From: JAZDFP01 sp043801445
GTDB lineage: Bacteria > Planctomycetota > MHYJ01 > JACQXL01
Assembly (NCBI GenBank): GCA_043801445.1
Contig: JAZDMB010000031.1
Span: 1 to 64,000 of the forward strand
Direction of reading: 5' to 3'
DNA: 64,000 bases
The notes under the pieces were generated by a model that worked only from the letters and a program-made list of their open reading frames with translations, made no database searches and was not told where the DNA came from. Shown here one piece after another: positions 9,553 through 18,252 of this stretch (within the stretch, counting starts at the first letter, position 1; each line of letters opens with the position of its first letter). The position numbers and the translations under genes were made by a program.

Positions 9553-10128
9553 TTATAGCAAATTCTTGAGTTTCATTCTTAATACCTGCCTGGCTTTTTC
9601 AAGATTAGTACGCACGGTCGAAATCGAAATCTTTAGGGCTTTTGAGACTTCCTCATAAGAAAACCCTTCAATATCTTTCAATATAATAACTTCTTTCAAT
9701 TCAGGCTCTAATGAATTCAATACCTCTTGGATATATTCTTCCCGCTCTTTTGCCTGAAGATTAAGGCTTGGAATATTTCGTTCGCAATTCTCTACGCTCT
9801 TTGCTCTTTGCTCCAAATTGTTTTTTATCCTTTGGCGTTTATGCCGATATGCGACGCACTCATTAAAAGCAATGCGATAAAGATAGGTAAGCAAAGATGC
9901 ATCGCCCCGGAAATCCTTGATATTCTGGAATGATTTGAGGAAAACCTCCTGGCAAATATCAAGAGCATCGTCCGGAGCATTAACCAAACGGTAGATTGTA
10001 TTATATAAGCGGTCATGGTACCGTTTTACTATCTCCGAAAACGCATTAGCATTACCCTGCTGGCTTCGCTCAATGATAACCTTTTCTTCGGTAACGTCAT
10101 TTATCTCATACAAATCGGTTTCAACCAT
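9553..10128 (-). CDS. ECF-family RNA polymerase sigma factor
   Basis: A protein of 191 residues, typical ECF length. Region 2 at about 30-100 includes LYNTIYRLVNAPDDALDICQ, the DALDICQEVFLKSF core-binding helix and the following -10 recognition segment. Region 4 at about 132-187 carries the helix-turn-helix (FSYEEVSKALKISISTVRTN) that reads the -35 element. No region 3, as expected. The start codon lies 6 bases after the stop of the upstream gene with no clear Shine-Dalgarno, suggesting translational coupling. The downstream kinase and zinc-finger anti-sigma gene make a self-contained signalling operon. The paired promoters in the operon are its probable targets. Confidence 0.95.
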   Translation of the reverse strand: MVETDLYEINDVTEEKVIIERSQQGNANAFSEIVKRYHDRLYNTIYRLVNAPDDALDICQEVFLKSFQNIKDFRGDASLLTYLYRIAFNECVAYRHKRQRIKNNLEQRAKSVENCERNIPSLNLQAKEREEYIQEVLNSLEPELKEVIILKDIEGFSYEEVSKALKISISTVRTNLEKARQVLRMKLKNLL

Positions 10129-10134
10129 AATAAA

Positions 10135-10785
10135 TTATTGTCGTCTGGATTGTTTACGGCAGGTGACAAGATTCTGATTGGTGTCTCTAATCCTATTCAT
10201 AAGCCATTGGCTTTCGCTGTCTATTTCTTCAGCTTTTAAATATATCTTCATTGCCTCTCTGAATTTTTCTATCGCTATATTATTCTCTTTATCAAAAGTG
10301 CTGTCTTTTTTAAAGGTGTTTTGCAGATGCTTGACTCCTTCATCATAAAATCGGTTCCCTTCCTCGACCAATCCTTGTGCCGCCTTTTTAACAAGACGTT
10401 TAACATAGGGTGGCGGAACAGGGAACTCTATCTCTGTCGGCGTTATGGGCGCTGTCACCGACGGGGTTATTCCTTCCTCTTCCGTCTTAACCGGAACATT
10501 ATCAGAAATAATCGTCGGGGTTATTTCTTTTTCCTGTTTAATATCGGAAATAATCGTCGGGGTTATTATTTTCTCTTGTATCTTAGATGGAATTTTATCG
10601 GGGATAACATCTATCTGAGAAACATTTTTACGATACTTAAAGTAAGAATAAATGAACTTGTCAAGCATGCTTATTACTTCTGATGTAGTCAATTTCTTTT
10701 CAATCTGATAATCATAAATACCCCAAACGACTCCCAGAAGACTGATCATTAAAAGAATAAAAAGAAACGCAAAAATACTTTTCAT
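10135..10785 (-). CDS. Small membrane-anchored protein with Pro/Thr linker, first gene of the sigma operon
   Basis: A protein of 216 residues that I do not recognise. Residues 4-24 are a membrane helix or uncleaved signal. Residues about 70-130 are a repetitive linker built on ITPTIISD units (the DNA is also repeated), rich in Pro, Thr and Glu. The C-terminal 80 residues (KAAQGLVEEGNRFYDEGV, then FREAMKIYLKAEE) look like one or two TPR-like helical pairs. It precedes the ECF sigma gene by 6 bases and is probably cotranscribed. A role as an envelope sensor or scaffold for the circuit is only a guess from position. Confidence 0.7.
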   Translation of the reverse strand: MKSIFAFLFILLMISLLGVVWGIYDYQIEKKLTTSEVISMLDKFIYSYFKYRKNVSQIDVIPDKIPSKIQEKIITPTIISDIKQEKEITPTIISDNVPVKTEEEGITPSVTAPITPTEIEFPVPPPYVKRLVKKAAQGLVEEGNRFYDEGVKHLQNTFKKDSTFDKENNIAIEKFREAMKIYLKAEEIDSESQWLMNRIRDTNQNLVTCRKQSRRQ

Positions 10786-10801
10786 TATTCTTATCGCTGA
10801 A

Positions 10802-10908
10802 GCAGTAGCAACCCTGCTGGGCTTCCCAGCCCGTTAGAAAGAACCTCAAATAAAGATACAGACATAAGTAAGCAATTAAACCCCAACGGGAAACTTTCTA
10901 ACTGGGCA
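10802..10908 (-). repeat. Family D element, copy D1
   Basis: 107 bp, minus orientation. Arms are GTTAGAAAG and CTTTCTAACTGGG (read on either side), with the conserved tail ending GTTGCTACTGC. It sits 16 bases before the start codon of the sigma operon's first gene, so it overlaps the leader or promoter of that operon. The right arm has one change (AACTGGG for AACGGG). Confidence 0.75.
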
Positions 10909-11009
10909 AGTGTTACAAATTTTATCAGAATTATATAAATTCTTCTTGAAAAGTAAAGATTTGTTGTTATATTCATAGTATCTCGTTTATTCCAGTATAG
11001 AAAAGTATA

Positions 11010-11102
11010 TAATATGAACACGAATTAAACGAATAACACGAATAAAGAGATAATTATTTTATTCGTGGGATTCGCCGTATTCGTTTTATTCGTGTTTAAT
11101 CT
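11010..11102. repeat. Palindromic CGAAT-word repeat (family A), copy 2
   Basis: AACACGAATTAAACGAAT and further CGAATAACACGAATAA words run into their inverse (TTATTCGTGGGATTCG, TTTTATTCGTGTTT). It folds as a long imperfect hairpin. It is the counterpart of 2868-2968 and ends about 20 bases before the EndoQ start codon. Confidence 0.7.
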
Positions 11103-11125
11103 TCTGGTTACGGAGTTTTCTGATT

Positions 11126-12469
11126 ATGAAATTTATAGCGGACTTTCATGTCCATTCCAAATACAGTCGCGCCACGAGTAAAGATATGAACGTGGAAACT
11201 CTGGCGCGCTGGGCTGAGATTAAAGGCATTAATGTCTTAGGCACCGGTGATTTTACACATCCGAACTATTTCGCCGAGTTGAGGCTTCGTTTGACCCCGG
11301 CTGAAGAAGGGCTATACCGCCTCAAGAAAGATAAATCGCCGACCAGATTTATTTTAACCAGCGAAGTATCCCATATCTTCACGCAGAATGGCAAAAGCCA
11401 CCGGGTTCATATAATTATCTTTGCGCCTGACCTTGAAACCGTAGCGAAAATCAATGCTCAATTAAATAGAATCGGCAATATTTCATCCGACGGCAGACCC
11501 ATACTCGGACTGCCGGTAAAAGACTTGGTAAAATTAGTCCTTGATGTATCCCCGAAATGCTTCCTTGTTCCGGCGCATGCCTGGACACCATGGTTCTCGG
11601 TATTCGGGGCATCTTCGGGATTCGACTCTATTGAAGAATGTTTCGAGGAACAGTCTGAAAATATTTATTGCATTGAAACGGGATTATCTTCAGACCCGCC
11701 GATGAACTGGCGATTGTCTGCATTGGACAAAATCACTTTGATATCAAATTCAGATGCGCATTCACCCAGGAAAATCGGGCGTGAAGCCAATGTCTTTGAC
11801 TGCGATTTGTCCTATTCTGAAATCATTAACGTCCTGAAAACAAAGGATACCAAAAAATTCCTTAACACCATAGAATTCTTCCCCGAAGAAGGCAAGTATC
11901 ATTATGACGGACACCGTAATTGCAATGTTATCCTGTCACCTGATGAAACTAAAAAACACAAGAATATCTGCCCGGTTTGTAAAAAACCATTGACTATCGG
12001 CGTATGTCACCGGGTGGAACTCTTAGCAGACCGCCCGGTAAACTTTATTCCTCCGAATGTTATCGGTTATAAATCTCTCATACCCCTGGAAGAAATAATT
12101 GCCAATGCTTTAGGTCAAGGCGTCGGAACTGTCGGCGTTGAGGAGGAATATAAAAAACTTATTGCCCGCGGTAAAAACGAATTCAACATCCTTTTGGATA
12201 TCCCGATAGATGAACTTCGCCTGTTAGCTCCGCCACGGATTGTGGATGGGATTCGTCTGGTCCGCGAACGCAAATTAAATATAATTCCCGGTTATGACGG
12301 TGTTTTCGGTAAAATATCTCTGTTTGAAAAACCCAAATATGATGAATCGATATCGGAAAAAACCGGCTTTGAAGACTCTCCTAAAATTGCTGCTGACAGT
12401 GTCAAAGAAGAAGCCAAAATCTCTTATCGCATCCCCGATATAAAACCAGCTCAACTGAAGATGTTCTAA
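11126..12469 (+). CDS. Endonuclease Q family DNA repair nuclease (PHP domain)
   Basis: A protein of 447 residues. The N-terminal PHP metal site starts at DFHVHSKYS (6-14), and later parts of the metal site (GTGDFTHP, SEVSH, PAHAWTP, SNSDAHSP) are all present. A zinc-binding segment with CPVC at 282-285 and GVCHR about ten residues later is followed by LADRP, as in EndoQ. The family cuts the DNA backbone 5' of deaminated bases such as uracil and hypoxanthine, and abasic sites. It is best known from Thermococcales and is patchy in bacteria. The C-terminal tail ends in QLKMF; a PCNA/clamp-binding role for it is speculation. Start has GGAG 11 bases upstream. Single-gene unit; a family D element begins 2 bases after the stop codon. 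Confidence 0.9.
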   Translation: MKFIADFHVHSKYSRATSKDMNVETLARWAEIKGINVLGTGDFTHPNYFAELRLRLTPAEEGLYRLKKDKSPTRFILTSEVSHIFTQNGKSHRVHIIIFAPDLETVAKINAQLNRIGNISSDGRPILGLPVKDLVKLVLDVSPKCFLVPAHAWTPWFSVFGASSGFDSIEECFEEQSENIYCIETGLSSDPPMNWRLSALDKITLISNSDAHSPRKIGREANVFDCDLSYSEIINVLKTKDTKKFLNTIEFFPEEGKYHYDGHRNCNVILSPDETKKHKNICPVCKKPLTIGVCHRVELLADRPVNFIPPNVIGYKSLIPLEEIIANALGQGVGTVGVEEEYKKLIARGKNEFNILLDIPIDELRLLAPPRIVDGIRLVRERKLNIIPGYDGVFGKISLFEKPKYDESISEKTGFEDSPKIAADSVKEEAKISYRIPDIKPAQLKMF

Positions 12470-12471
12470 CC

Positions 12472-12569
12472 TGCCCCGTTAGAAGTGTCTTTACAGACTC
12501 TGGCACCGAAAACAACGTCCCTTCTGACACTTCTAACGGGGTGAAGAAGCCCAAAAAACTTGCTACTGC
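12472..12569 (+). repeat. Family D element, copy D2
   Basis: 98 bp. Arms are TGCCCCGTTAGAAGTGTC and GACACTTCTAACGGGG, tail GAAGAAGCCC...CTTGCTACTGC. It differs from D5 (23890-23987) at only about seven positions, loop included. It starts 2 bases after the endonuclease Q stop codon and could act as its terminator, although no U-run follows. Confidence 0.85.
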
Positions 12570-12671
12570 CTGACCGACCAAACCATTCAGGCGGGAAATA
12601 TAGCAGTTCTTATTGATTTTCTAACATTGCCACCGAAGACGAGCCTCGCCCTAAAGGGCGGAGAATATTGA

Positions 12672-12722
12672 TAAATCCCCCTTAATCCCCCTTTAATAAA
12701 GGGGGAAATAGGGGAATTTATG
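12672..12722. repeat. CCCCCTT palindrome between convergent genes
   Basis: AATCCCCCTTAATCCCCCTT pairs with AAAGGGGGAAATAGGGGAAT to give a long stem with an AATA loop. It lies between the 3' ends of the EndoQ gene and the HEAT-repeat gene, where a bidirectional terminator would be expected. The same word occurs widely in environmental genomes (general knowledge, not checked here). Confidence 0.6.
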
Positions 12723-12781
12723 CTGGATTTTCATTAATAACTGCTATATGCTTCAGATCTTGCGGGTCGACAACAATTTTC

Positions 12782-14890
12782 CTACCACACCGGTATTAAT
12801 AAAATATGGTCCGTAATATCCATAGATATATCAACACTATTAGCCGTCACCTTGTTGATAGGATTCAGATTGCTCTTGTCCATTAAGAAACCAATCCCGG
12901 TAAGCGTTGCATAACGAACATAAGTATTACTATCTTTATATGCTTCTATAAAAATTTGAGCGGATTCCCTGTCGCCTAATAATCCAAGCGTATGTAAAGC
13001 ATATAACCTCAGAACGAGATTTTTTGATTGACCGGCTTGTTGAATTAATTTCGGCAAAATAACATATTTCTTCTTGCCTAACATTGTCAAGGCAACTGCA
13101 ACATTGGTGTGATAAGGCAGTAAAGAATTATCGGATTCCATCTTATTCCATATTTTTTGCAATACATCAATTCCTCTCTGGTCCTGAATCATTCCTAAAG
13201 ATATAATAAGATATGGGGCAAGTATTACATTATTCAATTGCTTGTCATCGCTAAGCATCCTGGTTATTATCGGGACAGCCCTGTTATCCTTGAGCAATCC
13301 TAATCCAATCGCAGAAGCCGCCTTAAGCAAATCCCTCGATTCCTTGCCTTCCAGAACCTTTCTCAAATCTGCTTTGGCTCTCTCATCACCGGTCAATCCT
13401 AAAGCAATCAGCATCAACCCATCGGCATCATTAGACTCGTTTTTCTGAAGCGCCTCGGAAATAAGTTCATAGGATTTAGCGTCCCTTATCTGTGCCAATG
13501 CAATAGCCGCTAAACCGCAGACCTTGGGATTTCTTTTATCCGTCAAGAATGAAATAATAGAATCTTTAGCCGCCGGTTCGCCAATCATTCCCAATGCAAC
13601 CACCACTGCAGAATTGACATCCGCTTCTTTCTCCGTGGCTGGAGTGGACTTTTTCAGCACATCCAATGCCTCCTTAGTGCCGATACGGCCTAACCCTAAA
13701 GCCGCATATGCCCTGAGGACAGGCTGTTCTTTTCCGCCGCCCTCAAGCAAATTAAGTATCTTACTTAAAAGCAGCACCGCAGAAGTATCTTTGAGATTAC
13801 CTAATGAGAGACAGGCGCAACACTTCACCTCAAGATAATCATTATCATATAGGATATTTTTCAGTATTTTAGGTATTTCAGGGTCGTTTGCTATATATCC
13901 TGATGCCAGCGCCGCATAGGAACGTCTTAAGACTCCCAGGGAACCTCCTTCGTTCTTCTTCTGCAACACCTCTTTGATAACCTTGGCAGTGGAAATATCA
14001 CCGCTCAGGCCCAATCCGAATAACTCATTATTCCTGACGAAAAATCGTTTATCATTATCATTAGCCTTTTTAAGGATATCTAACGCGGTAAAATTATAAG
14101 CGGAGCCGGCTTTACCAAGCGCGATTGCCGCGCGAAGCGCTATATACAGGTCTTGTTCATATAATGCCTTGCCTAAAACCTTAACAAGTTCATCATATAT
14201 CGGATAGATTGTCAGCGCCATTGTCCCGTTACTATCAGCAACGATTTTTTCCCATTGAACATCCTCTTTAAAAGAGAGATACATATCGCGATTCCTGGTC
14301 CACCAGACTTCCCACGGCTCTACTATGCCTAATAAAGATGAAGCGCCGTCGGTTGCCCGTAAACTCTGAATAAGCGGCTGTAATCCGAGCCCTAAAGTCG
14401 GACGTTGCGGTCCCATCGGTGCTGTTGACTCCGGATCAGACGGGTTGGGTGTTTCCGGTGTTTCAGGAGCCGGTTGCGGAGAGCCCGGTTGTTGCGGTTC
14501 TTTAGGCATTGCCGGTTTAGACGGTTGCGCCGCTCCCGAACCCGGTTTCATCGGTCTCGGGGTAACCGGCATCGGTACTCCGGGCATTGGCGGTATATCA
14601 GGCGCCACCGGTGTTTCAGGCGTTGATGGCGCGACACCGGGTACTGTCGGTGTTGTTTTAGGCGTTGTAGTAGATGGTGGCGGTGGTGTAGTAGATGGCG
14701 GCATTGGTGTAGTTGGCATCGGTATCGAGGGTGGCAATGGCATCGGTGCAGTAGGTGTAGGCGACGAACCGCCGCCTCCTCCGCCGCCTCAGCCTCAGGA
14801 ACATGCGCCTCCCTCAAGATATTTTACTTCTGATACAAACAAAAATAAAGCGCTTAAAAATACCAGCCACATTACAAATGTTTTTATCAT
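12782..14890 (-). pseudogene. HEAT-repeat lipoprotein gene interrupted by two in-frame TGA codons
   Basis: The natural start is the ATG at 14890. It has a GAGGA ribosome site and a good promoter at 14915-14943, and it encodes a hydrophobic signal ending in a lipobox-like EGGAC (Cys30). The frame then reads Cys-Ser-TGA-Gly-TGA followed by a run of seven Gly, SSPTPT and on to the end, all in one frame. Without the stops it would give 702 residues: signal, Gly/Pro/Thr-rich linker (about 35-180), then about a dozen HEAT/PBS-type helical repeats of 30-37 residues (typical units YAALGLGRIG, VALGMIGEPAAK). From the first internal Met (14743) 653 residues remain but without a signal. It could be a decayed gene, an assembly error or recoding. 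HEAT arrays bind proteins; the partner is unknown. Confidence 0.7.
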
Positions 14891-14914
14891 ATCAATTCCT
14901 CATTTATCGAAATA

Positions 14915-14943
14915 AATATACATCTGATTTGGAACGCTGTCAA
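14915..14943 (-). promoter_or_regulatory. Sigma-70-type promoter of the HEAT lipoprotein gene
   Basis: TTGACA (14938-14943), a 17-base spacer, and TATATT (14915-14920) on the minus strand, about 25 bases upstream of the ATG at 14890. The match to the consensus is 11 of 12. It supports 14890 rather than 14743 as the original start of the gene. Confidence 0.65.
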
Positions 14944-15136
14944 GGGAAATAATATTATTTAATAAGCCCCGTCAGAGATTGCCCCGATGTAACATCGGGA
15001 CGTTAAAATCAACTGAATTTTCATACTAGTTGCGAATGCTATGCAATAAACCGGTTATTCTATATATAACCAACTCATCTCTAACGGAGTAAACAGATTA
15101 AACTATCCGCACGAGCAATAACGTGCCTCCGGAATT

Positions 15137-15805
15137 TTACTCTTCGCCGGATTTTACACGCGCCCCGAAAAAGCGGGCAACGTTGCTGAGACTGCTGTAG
15201 CCGACGAAGCCGTCGTCGTAGTCGCCAAGGCACAGCATCCGGCCCAGGGCTTTTCCGTCAACAAAGTCGTCAGTATGCCAGATTCCGATTTCATCACCAT
15301 AGACTTCTTTGTGCTTTTCCAAATACTTCTTTGCGGTTGTCTCATCAACGCCCAAAAATGGCAGTGTTTGAGGATGCTCTAAAGCGGAATCGACCGGAAT
15401 TCGCTCGGATAGCGAAGCCATTAATTTCTCATACGGAACCATAAAAACCCCTTCTTTGCCTTTCTCTGCAAATCCGACCAGTTTCAGAAATTCCTCTTGC
15501 GGAATCTCTCCTGCCCCGCTGGACAAACCTGCGTCTAAAGCAGTTCTGATATTTTCCGGCTTTGAAAGATAATTCGGAATATGCGCATAGACAATCACCT
15601 TTGAACCTTTTTGAGTTTGGCCGGTTGCGACTATGCTCGGCGTTACATACCACTCTTTCCAGATTGCCGAATCTCCGTTATTTTTGATTCTTCGTTCGAT
15701 TATTTTCGGCATGAATAATGGCGCATAGCCTGCATTTTGGCAATCATTCAAAGCAGTTGGAATATTGTCCGCGTAAAATGATTCGAATTCTGAATTTTTC
15801 GGCAT
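15137..15805 (-). CDS. Uncharacterised 222-residue soluble protein
   Basis: I do not recognise a family. The protein has no signal peptide or membrane helix, is mixed alpha/beta by composition, and contains VPYEKLMASLSERIPVDS and a Gly/Asp/Tyr-rich C-terminal stretch (CLGDYDDGFVGYSSLSNVA). Codon use is more GC-rich than in the neighbours (ACGCGCCCCG, GCCGACGAAG), which may mean recent transfer. No clear partner gene; the stretch between it and the PilZ gene consists of repeats. Confidence 0.6.
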   Translation of the reverse strand: MPKNSEFESFYADNIPTALNDCQNAGYAPLFMPKIIERRIKNNGDSAIWKEWYVTPSIVATGQTQKGSKVIVYAHIPNYLSKPENIRTALDAGLSSGAGEIPQEEFLKLVGFAEKGKEGVFMVPYEKLMASLSERIPVDSALEHPQTLPFLGVDETTAKKYLEKHKEVYGDEIGIWHTDDFVDGKALGRMLCLGDYDDGFVGYSSLSNVARFFGARVKSGEE

Positions 15806-15838
15806 TATTTTAGCCTCTATAGTAATAATATTTAGAAT

Positions 15839-15947
15839 TTCACCACAGAGACAGAGCTACTGCCTCCCTTAGGGACAAAGAGCACAAAGAAATTATGAAC
15901 TCCTAATTCCCTAACCTTTGTGTCCTTTGTGCCTTTGTGGTTAAGAC
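15839..15947. repeat. CACAAAG-word palindrome (family B)
   Basis: CACCACAGAGACAGAG and GGGACAAAGAGCACAAAG pair imperfectly with CTTTGTGTCCTTTGTGCC and TTTGTGGTTAAG. Similar hairpins lie at 3276-3350, 19470-19545 and 59955-60050. It is intergenic, upstream of the 222-residue gene; a further hairpin with CCTGCC arms follows at 16005-16035. Confidence 0.6.
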
Positions 15948-16037
15948 CCATACGGGCAGCCAATTTCTAAGTATCTTTACTATACGTTAAATCTTCGTCA
16001 GGCGTCCCCAGAATTCCCTGCCTGACATCAGGCAGGC

Positions 16038-16451
16038 TCAACTCAGTAATTCAGTAATTATTTTAACCTGGACTTCTTTCGGGATTCGGTCTTTGTCTTC
16101 GCCGATATTTGCGATTAGCATTTTTAACCTGTCCCGCTGTATTTTACCCAGCGAGACAAATCGCACGCCGATAAAATAAATACCGAATTCACCGGACAAT
16201 TTGACCCAAGCCACCCGGCCCCTAACTCGGATAGGGTCTTTTCTGGTCAAAGGGGTAATCACATCCAATAAAAGTTTATTCTGGGTTAACAACTTCTTGG
16301 TAATGAATTGAAGACCGCTTTCTGAAATATCCAGGCAGATATATTCTTCCGAGGTGGGTCTGATTAATAATCCGAAAAAGCGGCTGGCGCACAAGCGGCT
16401 TCTCAGCCCTTTAATATAATAACGTTTATGACGTCGATGTTCTTTAGTCAT
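16038..16451 (-). CDS. PilZ-domain protein (candidate c-di-GMP receptor)
   Basis: A protein of 137 residues consisting mostly of one PilZ beta-barrel. RRHKRYYI near the N-terminus supplies the RxxxR motif and LDISESGLQF the [DN]xSxxG motif, the two c-di-GMP-binding elements, so nucleotide binding is likely. VRGRVAWVKLSGEFGIYFIGVRF is the typical C-terminal strand set. Stand-alone PilZ proteins act on motility, secretion or exopolysaccharide machinery, but no such target is nearby. No c-di-GMP enzyme is in the window. Confidence 0.85.
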   Translation of the reverse strand: MTKEHRRHKRYYIKGLRSRLCASRFFGLLIRPTSEEYICLDISESGLQFITKKLLTQNKLLLDVITPLTRKDPIRVRGRVAWVKLSGEFGIYFIGVRFVSLGKIQRDRLKMLIANIGEDKDRIPKEVQVKIITELLS

Positions 16452-16695
16452 TGTTATTCCTCAAGACGCATTAAACTATTATGAATGGATTCTCAGAACA
16501 GACCACCTTCCCAAATCGGGCAGACATATTTTTTAATCCTCTATTTTAGAGGATACAATAAATATACAGAGATATTTGTAGTCTGTCAAGGGGAATCTTA
16601 AAATGTGTCGCTTGGAGACCAAATCTCACATTTCCTATTCTCTTGCCCTACCTCCTACCAACTTCATACTTTATACTACATACTTCTCTATCCCC

Positions 16696-16808
16696 TGCCC
16701 CGTTAGAAGCGAAACCGTAGAGGAGATAATAACCTATCAGAAAGTCTTACATCCCATTCAAAGAACGCTTCTAACGGGCTGAGAAGCTAACCTTGTTACT
16801 GCTACTGC
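16696..16808 (+). repeat. Family D element, copy D3 (left boundary of the accessory block)
   Basis: 113 bp with arms CCCGTTAGAAGCG and CGCTTCTAACGGG and tail ending GTTACTGCTACTGC. It is identical over its whole length to the reverse complement of D6 (25834-25946). The similarity continues into both flanks (about 16676-16852 against 25785-25963), including TAAATAATTATCCTGTTTTC. Confidence 0.9.
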
Positions 16809-16854
16809 CTCAGCACAAATAAATAATTATCCTGTTTTCATGGCCTCCTTATAA

Positions 16855-17088
16855 ATAAATCTTATTTCTCTGTGAACTCTGTGTCTCTGTGGCTACGTTT
16901 CTTCTCTTAACCTACCTACTTCATACTTTATTAATCCGTGTCCATCTGCGTTAATCTGTGTCCTATCCTTTCCGTATTCATATTTATTCTAAAATTATCC
17001 GCATCCATCTGCGTTCATCTGCCTGCCCTCCGAAGCATTGCGTAGGAGGGTGGTTCCTTTATTTAATCTGTGTAATCTGTGGCTACGC
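16855..17088. repeat. Cluster of CTGTG-word repeats (family C)
   Basis: Degenerate words such as CTCTGTGTCTCTGTGGC, GTCCATCTGCGTTAATCTG and ATCTGTGTAATCTGTGG fill this stretch; no gene is visible. The last word overlaps the end of the tail-fibre-like gene, whose TAG stop lies inside GCGTAGCCACAGATTACAC read on the other strand. Confidence 0.6.
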
Positions 17089-18048
17089 CCTCAGCACCAC
17101 CACCTCAAACGTATTATCCGCAATAGCCGGCTGGTTCAGCAGGATTGAAATCCCGGTGCCTTGCGGTAGCCCCGGTAACAGAAATAGTTGCCTAATCAAC
17201 TGGTCTTGATTTGTGGGAATAGAGTAACCCAAAATCACACCGCCATTCAAATCCGGGTCTCCCAGAGGCGGAAATAGACCGCCCACCTGTTGAGCCGGAA
17301 TCGTGATGCTGATAACCTTATACGCTAATTTAGATTTCGTCACCGCGCCGTTCTGGATTTTTTCCGTTGACACACTGTCTACTGCCAACTGACTACTGCC
17401 TACTGCGCCAGCCCCAATTTCATCGGTAGCAACAGGAGGCACCAACGGTCTTACCGCCCCACCGCCACCCGGAGCAATCCACTCAAACCTTTCCTGCGCC
17501 TGATTATAAGAAGGAATTTCACCATTAGCCGGAGTATCAATTGCCCGGATATGTCTTGGCTCAACCGACCCGTTGATTATTTCCAAGTAACCAACTGAAT
17601 TAGATGCCAGTTTTATTTTGGTAACCGCAGAGGTTGCGAGTTTGGCAGTCGTAACAGAGCCGTCCACAAGGTCATCCGTTCCGACACTTTTATCAGCAAC
17701 CTTATCTCTGGTGATTGCTCCGTTGGCAATCTTTTCCGTTGTAACCGCGCCATTCGCTAACCGCTCACCGTCAACCGCCCCGGATGCAATCTTTTCGGTG
17801 GTTATTGCGCCGCCGATAATCGCATCGGATGATACTGCGTTCTTGGCTATTTTGGGTCTGGTTACTGCCGAATCGATTATCTCATCGGTTCCGACTATCT
17901 TGTCGGCAATCTTATCTCTGGTAACAGAACCGTCCTTGAGATGTTTTTCCTCAATCGCATTATTTGCGATTTTATCGCCCGTGACCGATTGCAGGCTTAA
18001 GTGTTTTGTTTTGATTTCGTTGGCTCGGTCGTATAAAGTCCTTGCCAT
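17083..18048 (-). CDS. Tail-fibre-like protein with GAVTxEKIANGAV repeats
   Basis: A protein of 321 residues. Residues about 15-160 are a tandem array of roughly 13-15 residue units of the type GAVTTEKIANGAI, in which short beta strands alternate with turns. Such units occur in phage tail fibres and in extracellular fibre proteins and probably form an elongated beta-structured stalk. A Gly/Pro linker follows near 185-215, two more units at about 220-260, and a globular C-terminal end (VISITIPAQQVGGLFPPLG) that may be a receptor-binding tip. RBS AAAGGAG about 11 bases upstream. The upstream zinc-finger ORF overlaps it by 77 bases. Structural role inferred from the repeat pattern only. Confidence 0.65.
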   Translation of the reverse strand: MARTLYDRANEIKTKHLSLQSVTGDKIANNAIEEKHLKDGSVTRDKIADKIVGTDEIIDSAVTRPKIAKNAVSSDAIIGGAITTEKIASGAVDGERLANGAVTTEKIANGAITRDKVADKSVGTDDLVDGSVTTAKLATSAVTKIKLASNSVGYLEIINGSVEPRHIRAIDTPANGEIPSYNQAQERFEWIAPGGGGAVRPLVPPVATDEIGAGAVGSSQLAVDSVSTEKIQNGAVTKSKLAYKVISITIPAQQVGGLFPPLGDPDLNGGVILGYSIPTNQDQLIRQLFLLPGLPQGTGISILLNQPAIADNTFEVVVLRA

Positions 18049-18178
18049 AATGCATCACTCCTTTCGCGTTCCCGAACCGATGGTCCGGGCACAGGTTTAA
18101 TTTAGTTTGGTTGTCATAGTAAAACGCATAGTTTTTACAGCGGTATTTATATTGGGTTAACGCCTCGCATCTTTTCAT
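17972..18178 (-). CDS. Small zinc-finger-like protein (DUF5763-style CxxxxRC-N)
   Basis: A protein of 68 residues. The first 35 residues have the spaced ligands Cys4, Cys14 (YRCKN), Cys30 and His33 (LCPDH), the pattern of small 'C...RCxN...C..H' domains often found in phages and environmental genomes. The remainder is basic and unstructured. It overlaps the start of the next gene by 77 bases in another frame, so only the N-terminal half may be under selection. Transcribed with its neighbours on the minus strand. Confidence 0.55.
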   Translation of the reverse strand: MKRCEALTQYKYRCKNYAFYYDNQTKLNLCPDHRFGNAKGVMHYGKDFIRPSQRNQNKTLKPAIGHGR

Positions 18179-18252
18179 AAATCACCTCTTTTCCACCGCA
18201 AAGAACGCAGAGAACTCTGCGCCCTCTGCGTCCCTGCGGTGAATTTTACAGA

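Noticed and set aside
12472..12569. Integron attC site (palindrome with GTT and AAC ends)
   Set aside because: attC sites run AAC...GTT from outside in; here the order is GTT...AAC, the RYYYAAC consensus is not met, and no integrase or cassette layout is present.
14789..14797. Alternative genetic code with UGA as Gly or Trp
   Set aside because: Several intact genes (for example at 37374, 44849 and 54485) end in TGA and Trp is encoded by TGG throughout, so a general recoding is excluded; only a local effect or error remains.
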